From: Burkholderiales bacterium
GTDB lineage: Bacteria; Pseudomonadota; Gammaproteobacteria; Burkholderiales; Burkholderiaceae_C
Direction: 5' to 3'
DNA: 64,000 nt
Assembly: GCA_028868305.1 (NCBI GenBank)
Contig: JAGWUS010000003.1
Location: forward strand, 53,837-117,836
A model generated the notes under the pieces. It did not search any database, had not been told where the DNA came from, and saw nothing but the letters and a program-made list of their open reading frames with translations. Shown in pieces: positions 38,526-47,843 of this stretch. The position numbers were made by a program, and so were the translations under genes. Position 1 is the stretch's first letter; the number at the start of each line of letters is the position of its first letter.

Positions 38526-39110
38526 GAAAATTGAAGCGAATCAGATTGTCGATCTGATCAACGAGGATGGCCTTTCAATCGACGCGTTCGCTCTTGAAAA
38601 AGACTTTCATGTTGGCGCGGCCCTCGCCGCGTTGTCCAAAATCAAGGATCCGACATTCGATCTGATTTTTTGTGGAGGAACTTGCCTATCGAAAGCCTAT
38701 GGCCTGCTCGACAGGCTGTCAGAGGACATCGACATCAAAGTAGTCACAAAGCCTGGCATAACATTGACTGCCGGAAAGCTGCGCTCCGCTCTGAGCGAGT
38801 TGAAGCAGAAAGTGGTTGACGCGTTGATCGCTGAGGGCTTCGATAAAGAGCAATTCGAAGAAACGATTTTGGTGAATGAACGAGTAAAGAAGGTTGCGAT
38901 TGACGCCAGGGATATCTTCGGTTTACCAAGGTCATGGTGTATGGGGCTCAAAAACCGGATTTCAAATCCGCCCTTGCTGTTTTCGATAAGCTGCTCTCGG
39001 TCGCTTGCGCCCCTCACTCTGATTTGAGTTTTCACGAAGAGCGCCAAGAGAGGTTGGCGAAGTTAACTTCTGCCAAGAACGCGTCGCGAGGGCCAGGGCT
39101 AGGCATGTGA
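38512..39110 (+). pseudogene. Truncated AbiEii-family nucleotidyltransferase toxin
   Basis: ATG 38512 (MRSIEKIEANQIVDLINEDG) opens a frame with the AbiEii core FDLIFCGGTCLSKAYGLLDR LSEDIDIKV, the GG-(T/S) and SEDID metal-binding motifs of MNT-type toxins. Family members are about 250-300 residues, but this frame ends at 39027 after 171, the last ~30 residues looking non-native. A second frame, 38934-39110 (MVYGAQKPDFKSALAVFDKL..., 58 aa), resembles an AbiEii C-terminal tail. An internal deletion with a frame change near 38925-38935 would explain both. The catalytic motifs remain, so residual activity cannot be excluded. Confidence 0.68.
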
Positions 39111-39128
39111 GAAAGACAATTAGCTAAA

Positions 39129-41009
39129 TCACGCACCAGTGAAGTAAAGGATGTCCTCGTAGCGCACCGGACCCCGGGCTAGCCCCAATCGCATCGCCGG
39201 GGTCATGTCGTCGTCTCCGTCGAGCACGAAGTTGCGCACCGCGCGGAAGATGACCAGCATCTTGGCGATCTGCTTGGGGTTGTATGCGGCGTAGCCGGTC
39301 CACACGCGGCCGGCGTTGCCCTGCGAGTGGATGCCGCGCTCCAACATCGTGATGCGGCGGCGGATCTGCATGAACATCGTGTCGACCGCGTGCAGGCTCG
39401 CCTTGTTGTAGAGCCAAGCGAGGTGGTCGAGGTCGTAGTCGCCGAGGTCGGTCAGGTGGGACACCGCCTTGGCCGGCTCGCTCATGTCGGGGAACGGATG
39501 GTCCACCCAACGGTCGTTCCACGCGCCGATCGGGGACATGGCCGCGAGGCGCTCTTTGAGCATCGCCAGGATAGCGTCGCTCTTGCTCGCTCCGGGATGC
39601 TCCTCCATGAACAGGGAGAGGGCCTCTTCGGCTTTCCGCTTCAAGCGCCGCTTCTGGTCGACCGTCATTTCCTTGGCGATCTTCACGAAGAAGGCGTCGA
39701 CGCGCCGCTTGGCCTTGATGTCGTCGGCGAAGGCGGCCAGGCACGCCGCCCGCATGCCGGAGTCCTGGTCGAGGAAGAAGCGAATCTTCTCCGCGCCGGC
39801 CGTGGCCTGCTTGATCCGCAGGAAGTGGGCGTAGAGCGTGTATTCGGAGTGGATCTGCATGCCCTGCGAGGGCAGCTTCTCGTCCTTGGTTGGATCGTCG
39901 CTCGCCTCGGGGTCTTGGCGGGCCTCGGCCGCCGCGTAGGCCTTGGCGACCCGCTCGCGGAGGGAGGCCGCCGCCGCGGGCGTGGGGCTCTTCTTCATCG
40001 CCGCCGCGTAGTCCTGCTCCAACCACACCCGGGCGTGCTTGCGAAACGGCGGAAAGACCGCGTAGTCGCGGGCGGCGTAGGCCGACTTCTCAATCTCCTC
40101 CGGGTCCAGCGACGGATCGAAGTTCAGCTCCAGCCCAAAGCAGTAGCCGGTCTCGTTGTCGACCGTGGCGACGGCGGAGAGGACGGTGTTGCGGCGGTCC
40201 TCGCGGCGGGTCCAGTTGACCGCGTAGTCCTGGCGGTCCACGCCGAGATACAGGCGGCGGATAGAGAGATCGGGGAGCTTGGCCTCGCGGGCGGCGAGGA
40301 ACTTCTCGCACTGCCTGTGGAAGAAGTCGATCTTGCCGTAGAGGGCCTTGGGCCCGATCTTGGCCAGCTCGCAGATGCGCCGCAGCGGCACCTTGTTGAC
40401 CAGCATCTCGAAGATCCGCTTGTTCTTGTGGCTCTCCCGCTGCCGCAGGGTGCTCGCCTTCGGGGTGGAGAAAGTCTTGGAGCAGGCCATGCACTTCCAG
40501 CGGGGCGATCCCGCCTTGGTGCTGCCGAAGGAGGAGTAGAAAGGTTTGCCGACGGACACGCCCAGCCCATGGTGCTCGCAGTCTTCGTTCGGGCAGCAAG
40601 GCTCGCTCGCGTAGGCCTCGGCGGAGGCCGCCATGCGTTGGAGCTCCTCGTGGATGCCGAGGTTGCTCTTAATGGGGAAGGCTGATCCGCAGGCTCGGCA
40701 GGTCAGGTGCGGGTAGGCCTTGCCGGCGCTGGACACCTTGTAGCGGGCTTGGCCCTTCTTGGACCACTTGGCGACATCGCCCTCTTCGGGCTTGCCGAAG
40801 TTCTCGCAGGCGGGGTTCTTGCAGAAGTTGATCTGGATGCCGCCGCTCTCGGGCGGGATGCGGGCGGCCTTGATCTCCGCGAGGTCTTTCTCGTGAGCCT
40901 CGATGGCCGCGTCGAAGGGGTCTATTTCCGGAGAGTCAGCCCCCGCAAGGGCTGACGAAGATTTCTTCGTCAAGAAAGTGTCCTGAAAAACGTTGAGCCC
41001 ACGAGGCAA
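39129..41009 (-). CDS. Large zinc-finger DDE-like transposase
   Basis: 626 residues, starting at TTG 41009 with GGGG upstream, 23 bp inside the right inverted repeat. Two N-terminal zinc-finger-like units: C63/C68 with C104/C107, and C138(or C139)/C144 with C173/C176. An HTH-like stretch follows (about 200-230, LRRICELAKIGPKALYGKI). Candidate catalytic residues are D258 in YLGVDRQDYAV, D414 or D416 in FFLDQDSG, and E558 in RRRITMLERGI. A charged insertion lies between the second Asp and the Glu. Being the only transposase-like gene within the repeats, it is presumably the mobility enzyme. I cannot name its family; IS1-like (InsA+InsB fused) is the best guess. Confidence 0.82.
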   Translation of the reverse strand: MPRGLNVFQDTFLTKKSSSALAGADSPEIDPFDAAIEAHEKDLAEIKAARIPPESGGIQINFCKNPACENFGKPEEGDVAKWSKKGQARYKVSSAGKAYPHLTCRACGSAFPIKSNLGIHEELQRMAASAEAYASEPCCPNEDCEHHGLGVSVGKPFYSSFGSTKAGSPRWKCMACSKTFSTPKASTLRQRESHKNKRIFEMLVNKVPLRRICELAKIGPKALYGKIDFFHRQCEKFLAAREAKLPDLSIRRLYLGVDRQDYAVNWTRREDRRNTVLSAVATVDNETGYCFGLELNFDPSLDPEEIEKSAYAARDYAVFPPFRKHARVWLEQDYAAAMKKSPTPAAAASLRERVAKAYAAAEARQDPEASDDPTKDEKLPSQGMQIHSEYTLYAHFLRIKQATAGAEKIRFFLDQDSGMRAACLAAFADDIKAKRRVDAFFVKIAKEMTVDQKRRLKRKAEEALSLFMEEHPGASKSDAILAMLKERLAAMSPIGAWNDRWVDHPFPDMSEPAKAVSHLTDLGDYDLDHLAWLYNKASLHAVDTMFMQIRRRITMLERGIHSQGNAGRVWTGYAAYNPKQIAKMLVIFRAVRNFVLDGDDDMTPAMRLGLARGPVRYEDILYFTGA

Positions 41010-41032
41010 TTTTACCCCGTAGGCCCAATTTC

Positions 41033-41057
41033 TTCAACACTTTAAGGAAACGGCTTG
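41033..41057 (-). repeat. Right terminal inverted repeat of the transposon
   Basis: 25 bp beginning CAAGCCGTTTCC on the minus strand; 24 of 25 match with the left end. The internal sequence then diverges. Confidence 0.93.
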
Positions 41058-41066
41058 ACCTAAGTG
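41058..41066 (+). repeat. Target site duplication, right copy
   Basis: ACCTAAGTG, identical to the left copy at 36737-36745. Confidence 0.9.
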
Positions 41067-41071
41067 GCCTT
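41064..41071 (-). terminator. Split ilvC terminator, proximal arm
   Basis: AAGGCCAC on the minus strand, 18 bp after the ilvC stop. It is the 5' arm of the ancestral terminator and now lacks its partner, so no hairpin forms before the transposon begins. Confidence 0.78.
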
Positions 41072-41089
41072 AACTTGGATACCCGAAAG

Positions 41090-42627
<1,538 letters not shown>

Positions 42628-42724
42628 AGGTACCGATTCCTCTTTTCGCTGCCCTCCCCCTGTTGCGGTAACAACAGGGCTTGGCAGGCAATAGATTCGT
42701 CAAAAAATAGATGTGTGAAACTGC

Positions 42725-44515
42725 TTACAGGTCTTCGGAACCCAGGAGCATCTCCGTAATACCCTTGCCGGCTTGCACCATGGGGAACACGTTCTCTGTA
42801 GGGTCTGTGCGGAAGTCCATGAACACCGTACGGTCCTTGAGCTTGCGGGCCTCGCGCAATGCTGGCTCCACGTCTTGCGGACGCTCAATCAGCATGCCTA
42901 CGTGGCCGTAAGCTTCAGCCAGTTTGACAAAGTTGGGCAAGGCATCCATGTAGCTGTGGCTGTAGCGGCCCTCGTAGTCCAGTTCCTGCCACTGCCGAAC
43001 CATGCCCAGGTAGCGGTTATTCAAGGCACAGATCTTGATGGGCGTGTTGTACTGCAGACAGGTGGAGAGTTCCTGAATGCACATCTGCACAGAACCCTCG
43101 CCGGTAATGCAGAACACTTCACTGTCCGGCTTCGCCAACTTGATACCCATGGCGTAAGGTATACCCACACCCATGGTGCCAAGTCCGCCCGAATTGATCC
43201 AGCGGCGAGGCTCGTCAAAACGGTAGTACTGCGCGGCCCACATCTGATGCTGTCCGACGTCCGAGGTAATGTAGGTATCGGCGTCCTTGGTCATGTTCCA
43301 CAGCGTTTCAACCACGTACTGAGGCTTAATCACGTCCTTGTTAGCACGGTCGTATTTCAGACAATCGCGAATGCGCCAGCCGTCGATGGTTTCCCACCAT
43401 GCGCCCAGTGCGTTGGCATCCGGCTTGATGACGCTTTCCTTGATCATGGCGATCATCTCGGATAACACATCCTTAACATCACCAACAATGGGAATATCCA
43501 CCTTCACACGTTTCGAGATGCTGGAAGGATCAATGTCAATGTGAATAATCTTGCGCTCGTTCTGGGCGAAGTGCTTGGGGTTGCCAATCACACGGTCATC
43601 GAACCGTGCGCCCACGGCAAGCAAAACATCGCAATTCTGCATGGCGTTGTTGGCTTCCACAGTACCATGCATACCCAGCATGCCCAGGAACTTGCGGTCA
43701 CTGGCCGGATAGGCACCCAGACCCATGAGCGTATTGGTGCAGGGGTAACCGAGCATGTCTACGAGCGTCCTCAATTCTTCTGAAGCATTGCTCAATAGAA
43801 CTCCGCCACCCGTATAGATATAAGGGCGTTTGGCGGTCAGCAAAAGCTGCAGCGCCTTGCGGATTTGACCACCGTGGCCTTTGCGAACAGGGTTGTACGA
43901 ACGCATCTCCACCGATGCAGGATAGCCAGCGTAAGGCACCTTCTTGAAGGAAACATCCTTGGGAATATCGATCACCACAGGGCCGGGACGGCCGCTACGA
44001 GCGATGTGGAACGCCTTCTTGATCGTCTCGGCCAGGTCCTTGGCATCCTTGACCAAGAAATTGTGCTTGACGATCGGCCGTGTAATACCTACGGTATCGC
44101 ACTCCTGGAATGCGTCCAATCCAATGGCATGTGTAGGCACCTGACCGGTGATCACCACCATCGGAATACTATCCATATAGGCCGTTGCAATGCCGGTCAC
44201 CGCATTGGTGACACCCGGACCAGAAGTCACCAGCGCTACGCCTACGTCACCTGTGGCGCGAGCGTAACCATCGGCCGCGTGCACCGCTGCCTGCTCATGA
44301 CGCACCAGAATATGCTGAATGGTGTCCTGCTTGTAAAACGCATCGTAGATGTGCAGTACTGAGCCTCCAGGATAGCCCCAGATGTACTTGACACCTTCTG
44401 CCTGAAGGGCTTTAACTAGCACTTCTGCACCACGGAGCTCTTGTGCATCTGATGCAACAGGTTTATTCTGGGATGCTGCTGTAGCCGAAGCAATTTCGGC
44501 TTTTGAAATTTCCAT
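42725..44515 (-). CDS. ilvB: Acetolactate synthase large (catalytic) subunit
   Basis: ThDP enzyme that condenses two pyruvates, or pyruvate with 2-oxobutyrate. 596 residues from ATG 44515 (MEISKAEIASATA), with AAAGG upstream; a TTG two codons earlier also exists. ThDP-activating Glu in VRHEQAAVHAADGYARATG, and the C-terminal TPP motif GEGSVQMCIQELSTCLQYNTPIK. First gene of ilvBNC. No leader peptide rich in branched-chain codons was found in the 295 bp upstream. Confidence 0.96.
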   Translation of the reverse strand: MEISKAEIASATAASQNKPVASDAQELRGAEVLVKALQAEGVKYIWGYPGGSVLHIYDAFYKQDTIQHILVRHEQAAVHAADGYARATGDVGVALVTSGPGVTNAVTGIATAYMDSIPMVVITGQVPTHAIGLDAFQECDTVGITRPIVKHNFLVKDAKDLAETIKKAFHIARSGRPGPVVIDIPKDVSFKKVPYAGYPASVEMRSYNPVRKGHGGQIRKALQLLLTAKRPYIYTGGGVLLSNASEELRTLVDMLGYPCTNTLMGLGAYPASDRKFLGMLGMHGTVEANNAMQNCDVLLAVGARFDDRVIGNPKHFAQNERKIIHIDIDPSSISKRVKVDIPIVGDVKDVLSEMIAMIKESVIKPDANALGAWWETIDGWRIRDCLKYDRANKDVIKPQYVVETLWNMTKDADTYITSDVGQHQMWAAQYYRFDEPRRWINSGGLGTMGVGIPYAMGIKLAKPDSEVFCITGEGSVQMCIQELSTCLQYNTPIKICALNNRYLGMVRQWQELDYEGRYSHSYMDALPNFVKLAEAYGHVGMLIERPQDVEPALREARKLKDRTVFMDFRTDPTENVFPMVQAGKGITEMLLGSEDL

Positions 44516-44810
44516 GATCAACCTTTGTGAATTTCTCTGACGAAAAACCTTGGGTGCCCCTTCGCAAACACTTGTGGCGTCGCGTCGGGACTTGAGGACC
44601 AGGCCATAAGCACGCGGATTATTGTGCCGAACCAGATCCCGTTTGCCTTTGATGTGCGGTACCCATTATCGCACCATATGCGCCCGTTTCTAACTGCCAA
44701 CACTGAAAGCCGCCGGATGCAGTGCCATAATCCATCGGTTTGAGGGCGAGAGGCAGCATTTTGGTGCAGCGAATCGCCACCCTGCCCGCTAGCCCACAGG
44801 ATCTTTGCAC
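44516..44810. promoter_or_regulatory. Divergent spacer between ilvB and sigma factor gene
   Basis: 295 bp, presumably with promoters for both directions. I see no convincing small gene, hairpin with T-run, or known operator in it. Confidence 0.4.
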
Positions 44811-45377
44811 TTGGCTTCCGACTTTGAACTGTCCGATTTTCTGAAAAGCGTCGAAAAACGCGCGTTCAAACGTTCGATTTATCACGTTCGTAACCAGGAA
44901 GCTGCGCTTGATATCGTGCAGGACAGCATGATGAAACTGGCAGAACACTATGGACACAAGCCGGTCGAGGAATTGCCCATGCTGTTCCAGCGGATCCTTT
45001 CAAACTGCACGCTGGACTGGTTCCGTCGCCAAAAGACCCAAAATGCGCTTTTTTCCAATCTGAGTGACTTCGAATGGGCATCCGAAGACGGAGATTTCGA
45101 TTTACTTGAAACTTTGCACGCATCAAGTGACTCCGATCAAAATGAAAGTGCAGAAAAACTCACTGATCGAGCACAGACCTTACGCGCGATAGAAGAGGAA
45201 ATCCAGCAACTTCCGGCACGTCAACGAGAAGCCTTCCTCATGCGTTATTGGGAAGAAATGGATGTAGCGGAAACAGCTGCGGCTATGGGCTGCTCACAAG
45301 GCAGCGTCAAAACGCACTGTTCCAGAGCGGTTCACGCGCTTGGACAAGCCCTGAGGGCGAAAGGTATACGACTATGA
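44811..45377 (+). CDS. RNA polymerase sigma factor, ECF-type
   Basis: 188 residues from TTG 44811 (LASDFELSDFLKSV), with AGGA upstream; TTG 44805 is an alternative. Region 2 is recognisable in KRSIYHVRNQEAALDIVQDSMMKLAEHY and FQRILSNCTLDWFRRQ, region 4 in IQQLPARQREAFLMRYWEEMDVAETAAAMGCSQGSVKTHCSRAVHAL. Its stop overlaps the start of a DUF3619 membrane protein by ATGA; that protein may be its anti-sigma factor. The stimulus is unknown. Confidence 0.93.
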   Translation: MASDFELSDFLKSVEKRAFKRSIYHVRNQEAALDIVQDSMMKLAEHYGHKPVEELPMLFQRILSNCTLDWFRRQKTQNALFSNLSDFEWASEDGDFDLLETLHASSDSDQNESAEKLTDRAQTLRAIEEEIQQLPARQREAFLMRYWEEMDVAETAAAMGCSQGSVKTHCSRAVHALGQALRAKGIRL

Positions 45378-45814
45378 CTACACACAGCTTCGACACTCAG
45401 CAAGACTACGAAGACACAATGGGGCGCGCAATTGTGTCGAAACTGGGTGAATCAGCCAATTTTCTGCCCCATGACATTACCGAGCGCCTGAAGGTAGCCC
45501 GGATGCAGGCGCTGGGCAAGCGAAAAATTGTCCAGACGCAAGTGCAGACAGTCGCCGGCGTCTCGGTTTCAGGTGGAGTTTTGGCCATGCATGTGGGCAG
45601 CGGCGATCATCGCCTCTGGAATTGGGTGGGTTCGCTGCTTCCATTGGCCGCTTTGGTAGCCGGCCTGCTCGCCATCAGCTTGGCACAGGATGGCATTGTT
45701 GCCAGTGAAATTGCAGCAGTTGATACAGAACTTCTGACGACTGACCTTCCTCCAGTTGCCTACACTGATCCAGGCTTTACCCAGTACCTGCGCGTGATCC
45801 AGCAAGGTAAATAG
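45374..45814 (+). CDS. DUF3619 protein, putative anti-sigma factor
   Basis: 146 residues from ATG 45374 (MTTHSFDTQQDYEDTMGRAIV), overlapping the sigma gene by four bases. N-terminal cytoplasmic half, then one membrane span (LWNWVGSLLPLAALVAGLLAISL) and a short periplasmic tail. This topology and the coupling to a sigma gene fit an anti-sigma factor, as proposed for the family; no zinc-binding HxxxCxxC motif is seen. Confidence 0.82.
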   Translation: MTTHSFDTQQDYEDTMGRAIVSKLGESANFLPHDITERLKVARMQALGKRKIVQTQVQTVAGVSVSGGVLAMHVGSGDHRLWNWVGSLLPLAALVAGLLAISLAQDGIVASEIAAVDTELLTTDLPPVAYTDPGFTQYLRVIQQGK

Positions 45815-45854
45815 TCTTTTCCTACCCACACGACGTTTTTTCGCTTCCGTATTG

Positions 45855-46520
45855 ATGCCTTTCATGCGTGCCCTGCCATTCTCTTTGCCAATGCTGGCAA
45901 TCGTTGCTACGCTGGTACTGGTTCCACTTGCGGCTGTAGCACAGTTAGCCCCAGAGCCCGCAGTTCAGAAGCCCAGGGTCACAGGCGCCTCGTCTTCGGT
46001 CTTGGGCGCTCCAATGTGGTCCGAGTTAAAACCATCACAACAGCAGTCGCTGGCACCTCTGGCGGGCACTTGGAATACATTGTCAGACAACCAACGCCGC
46101 AAGTGGATTGCACTGGCCCACAACTACCCCAACCTAGCGCTGGTAGAACAACAGAAACTCCACAGCCGAATGGCCGAATGGGCGGCCCTCAAGCCCAAAG
46201 ACCGGGAACAGGCGCGATGGAATTTCGCTGAGACCAAAAAGATCGCCCCCTCTGACCTCGCGGCAAATTGGGAAGCGTATCAGGCCCTAAGTCCTGAGGT
46301 ACGAAAAAAACTGGCTGCTCATGCGAAGCGTAAACCAGCTGGTGCAGCGATGGCAATCATGCCTGTGCCGACCGACAAACTGGCCGAAGTGCCCAAGGTT
46401 GCGAAATCGCCTGTTGCAAAGCGGCTGCTGATTGCCAAACCAGAATCACTGGACCGCCATACCTTGTTGCCCATCGCCGAGCCTAGGGCAACACCGAAAG
46501 CCGACGCCACCCAGGACTGA
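45855..46520 (+). CDS. DUF3106 secreted protein
   Basis: 221 residues from ATG 45855, with a signal peptide (MRALPFSLPMLAIVATLVLV...). The central part contains the DUF3106 repeats of LxPxxQxxLxPLAxxW type: ELKPSQQQSLAPLAGTWNTL, AALKPKDREQARWNF and ALSPEVRKKLAAHAK. Function unknown; it is a constant companion of this sigma gene group. Might sense or buffer envelope stress, but this is unproven. Confidence 0.85.
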   Translation: MPFMRALPFSLPMLAIVATLVLVPLAAVAQLAPEPAVQKPRVTGASSSVLGAPMWSELKPSQQQSLAPLAGTWNTLSDNQRRKWIALAHNYPNLALVEQQKLHSRMAEWAALKPKDREQARWNFAETKKIAPSDLAANWEAYQALSPEVRKKLAAHAKRKPAGAAMAIMPVPTDKLAEVPKVAKSPVAKRLLIAKPESLDRHTLLPIAEPRATPKADATQD

Positions 46521-46542
46521 CGCCCTGCACAAGGCGCCTACA

Positions 46543-47070
46543 ATGCAGGGCTTCATGATTGCCCTGATTACTGGAATGCCCATTCCTTCAACCGTACCTA
46601 GACTGCGTCGCCGTATGGCCTGCTGGCTTTACGAAGGTATTCTGATGTTTGGGGTAACGTTTATCTCGGGTTACCTGTTTGGAACCTTGAGCCAGACACG
46701 CAACGCGCTGGAAAATCGGCATGCCCTGCAGGCCTTCCTGTTTGTCATTTTCGGCATTTACTTTGTCTGGTTTTGGTCCAAAGGACAGACGCTGGCCATG
46801 AAAACTTGGAATATCCGGTTGGTTGATCAACACGGCAACGCAGTAACGCAGTTGCGCGCCCTGAAACGCTACATCCTGAGCTGGCTGTGGTTTCTGCCTC
46901 CACTGCTGGCGGTGGCGCCATTCAATTTACCTGGTGGCGAAGTGGTTGTCATCGTGTTGGGCTGGGTGGCCGTTTGGGCGCTGCTTAGTCGCTTTCATCA
47001 GCAGGGGCAATTCTGGCACGATGCATGGGCCGGCACACGTTTGGTCTCATCACCACCCTTGAGTCGCTAG
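46543..47070 (+). CDS. RDD-family membrane protein
   Basis: 175 residues with about four membrane spans. The RDD pattern appears in PRLRRRMACWLYEGILMFGVTF, MKTWNIRLVDQHGNAVTQLRALKRYILSW and the end segment FHQQGQFWHDAWAGTRLV. Function of the family is unclear (some are implicated in ion transport). ATG 46543 is chosen; ATG 46555 is possible. Confidence 0.85.
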   Translation: MQGFMIALITGMPIPSTVPRLRRRMACWLYEGILMFGVTFISGYLFGTLSQTRNALENRHALQAFLFVIFGIYFVWFWSKGQTLAMKTWNIRLVDQHGNAVTQLRALKRYILSWLWFLPPLLAVAPFNLPGGEVVVIVLGWVAVWALLSRFHQQGQFWHDAWAGTRLVSSPPLSR

Positions 47071-47080
47071 GTCCATTTTC

Positions 47081-47461
47081 ATGTCCATGGTTAACCCGCA
47101 AAAAGACAGACGCGGCCTCAGCCGCATGTGGCACGCTACCGGCTATTCAGTGGCTGGATTTCGCGCAGGGTGGTCCGAAACCGCATTCCGCCAGGAGATG
47201 CTGGCGGCTGTCGTCATGCTACCACTGGCTTTCTGGCTGGGCACGCACTGGACTGAAGTCGCCATGCTGGCGGGTACAGTCGTCATGGTATTGGTTGTCG
47301 AGTTGTTGAATTCGGCGGTAGAGGCGGCCATCGATCGCATCGGACCGGAATGGCACGCACTGTCCAAACAGGCCAAAGACATGGGCAGCGCGGCGGTGCT
47401 GCTCAGCCTGCTACTCTGTCTGGGCACCTGGGTAGCAGCGCTATACCACCGCTTCGCCTGA
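47081..47461 (+). CDS. dgkA: Diacylglycerol kinase
   Basis: 126-residue trimeric membrane kinase that recycles diacylglycerol to phosphatidic acid. Family signature VVELLNSAVEAAIDRIG, N-terminal amphipathic region ATGYSVAGFRAGWSETAFRQE, and three membrane segments. It is 10 bp after the RDD gene. Confidence 0.95.
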   Translation: MSMVNPQKDRRGLSRMWHATGYSVAGFRAGWSETAFRQEMLAAVVMLPLAFWLGTHWTEVAMLAGTVVMVLVVELLNSAVEAAIDRIGPEWHALSKQAKDMGSAAVLLSLLLCLGTWVAALYHRFA

Positions 47462-47486
47462 CACCCGGGACGGAACAGGGGAAGCC

Positions 47487-47828
<342 letters not shown>

Positions 47829-47843
47829 CTAATCCAATCAATA

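Larger units (their letters stand above)
36746..41057. mobile_element. 4312 bp IS1-like transposon with cargo genes
   Basis: Bounded by 25 bp inverted repeats with one mismatch and 9 bp direct repeats. It contains, from left to right: a hairpin, a PD-(D/E)XK-like gene (minus), an AbiE-type antitoxin and broken toxin (plus), and a 626-residue DDE-like transposase (minus) whose start is 23 bp inside the right end. It interrupts the ilvC-pssA spacer. The 9 bp duplication, zinc-finger/HTH/DDE layout recalls the IS1 family, but the transposase is far larger than classical InsAB and I cannot assign a family firmly. Confidence 0.9.

Noticed and set aside
39327..40685. 452-codon plus-strand frame inside the transposon
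   Set aside because: Antisense to the transposase, which has cysteine pairs and DDE-like motifs; the long frame results from high GC.
44516..44810. Possible ilvB leader peptide
   Set aside because: Short frames in this spacer lack a cluster of Val, Leu or Ile codons and no terminator hairpin follows.
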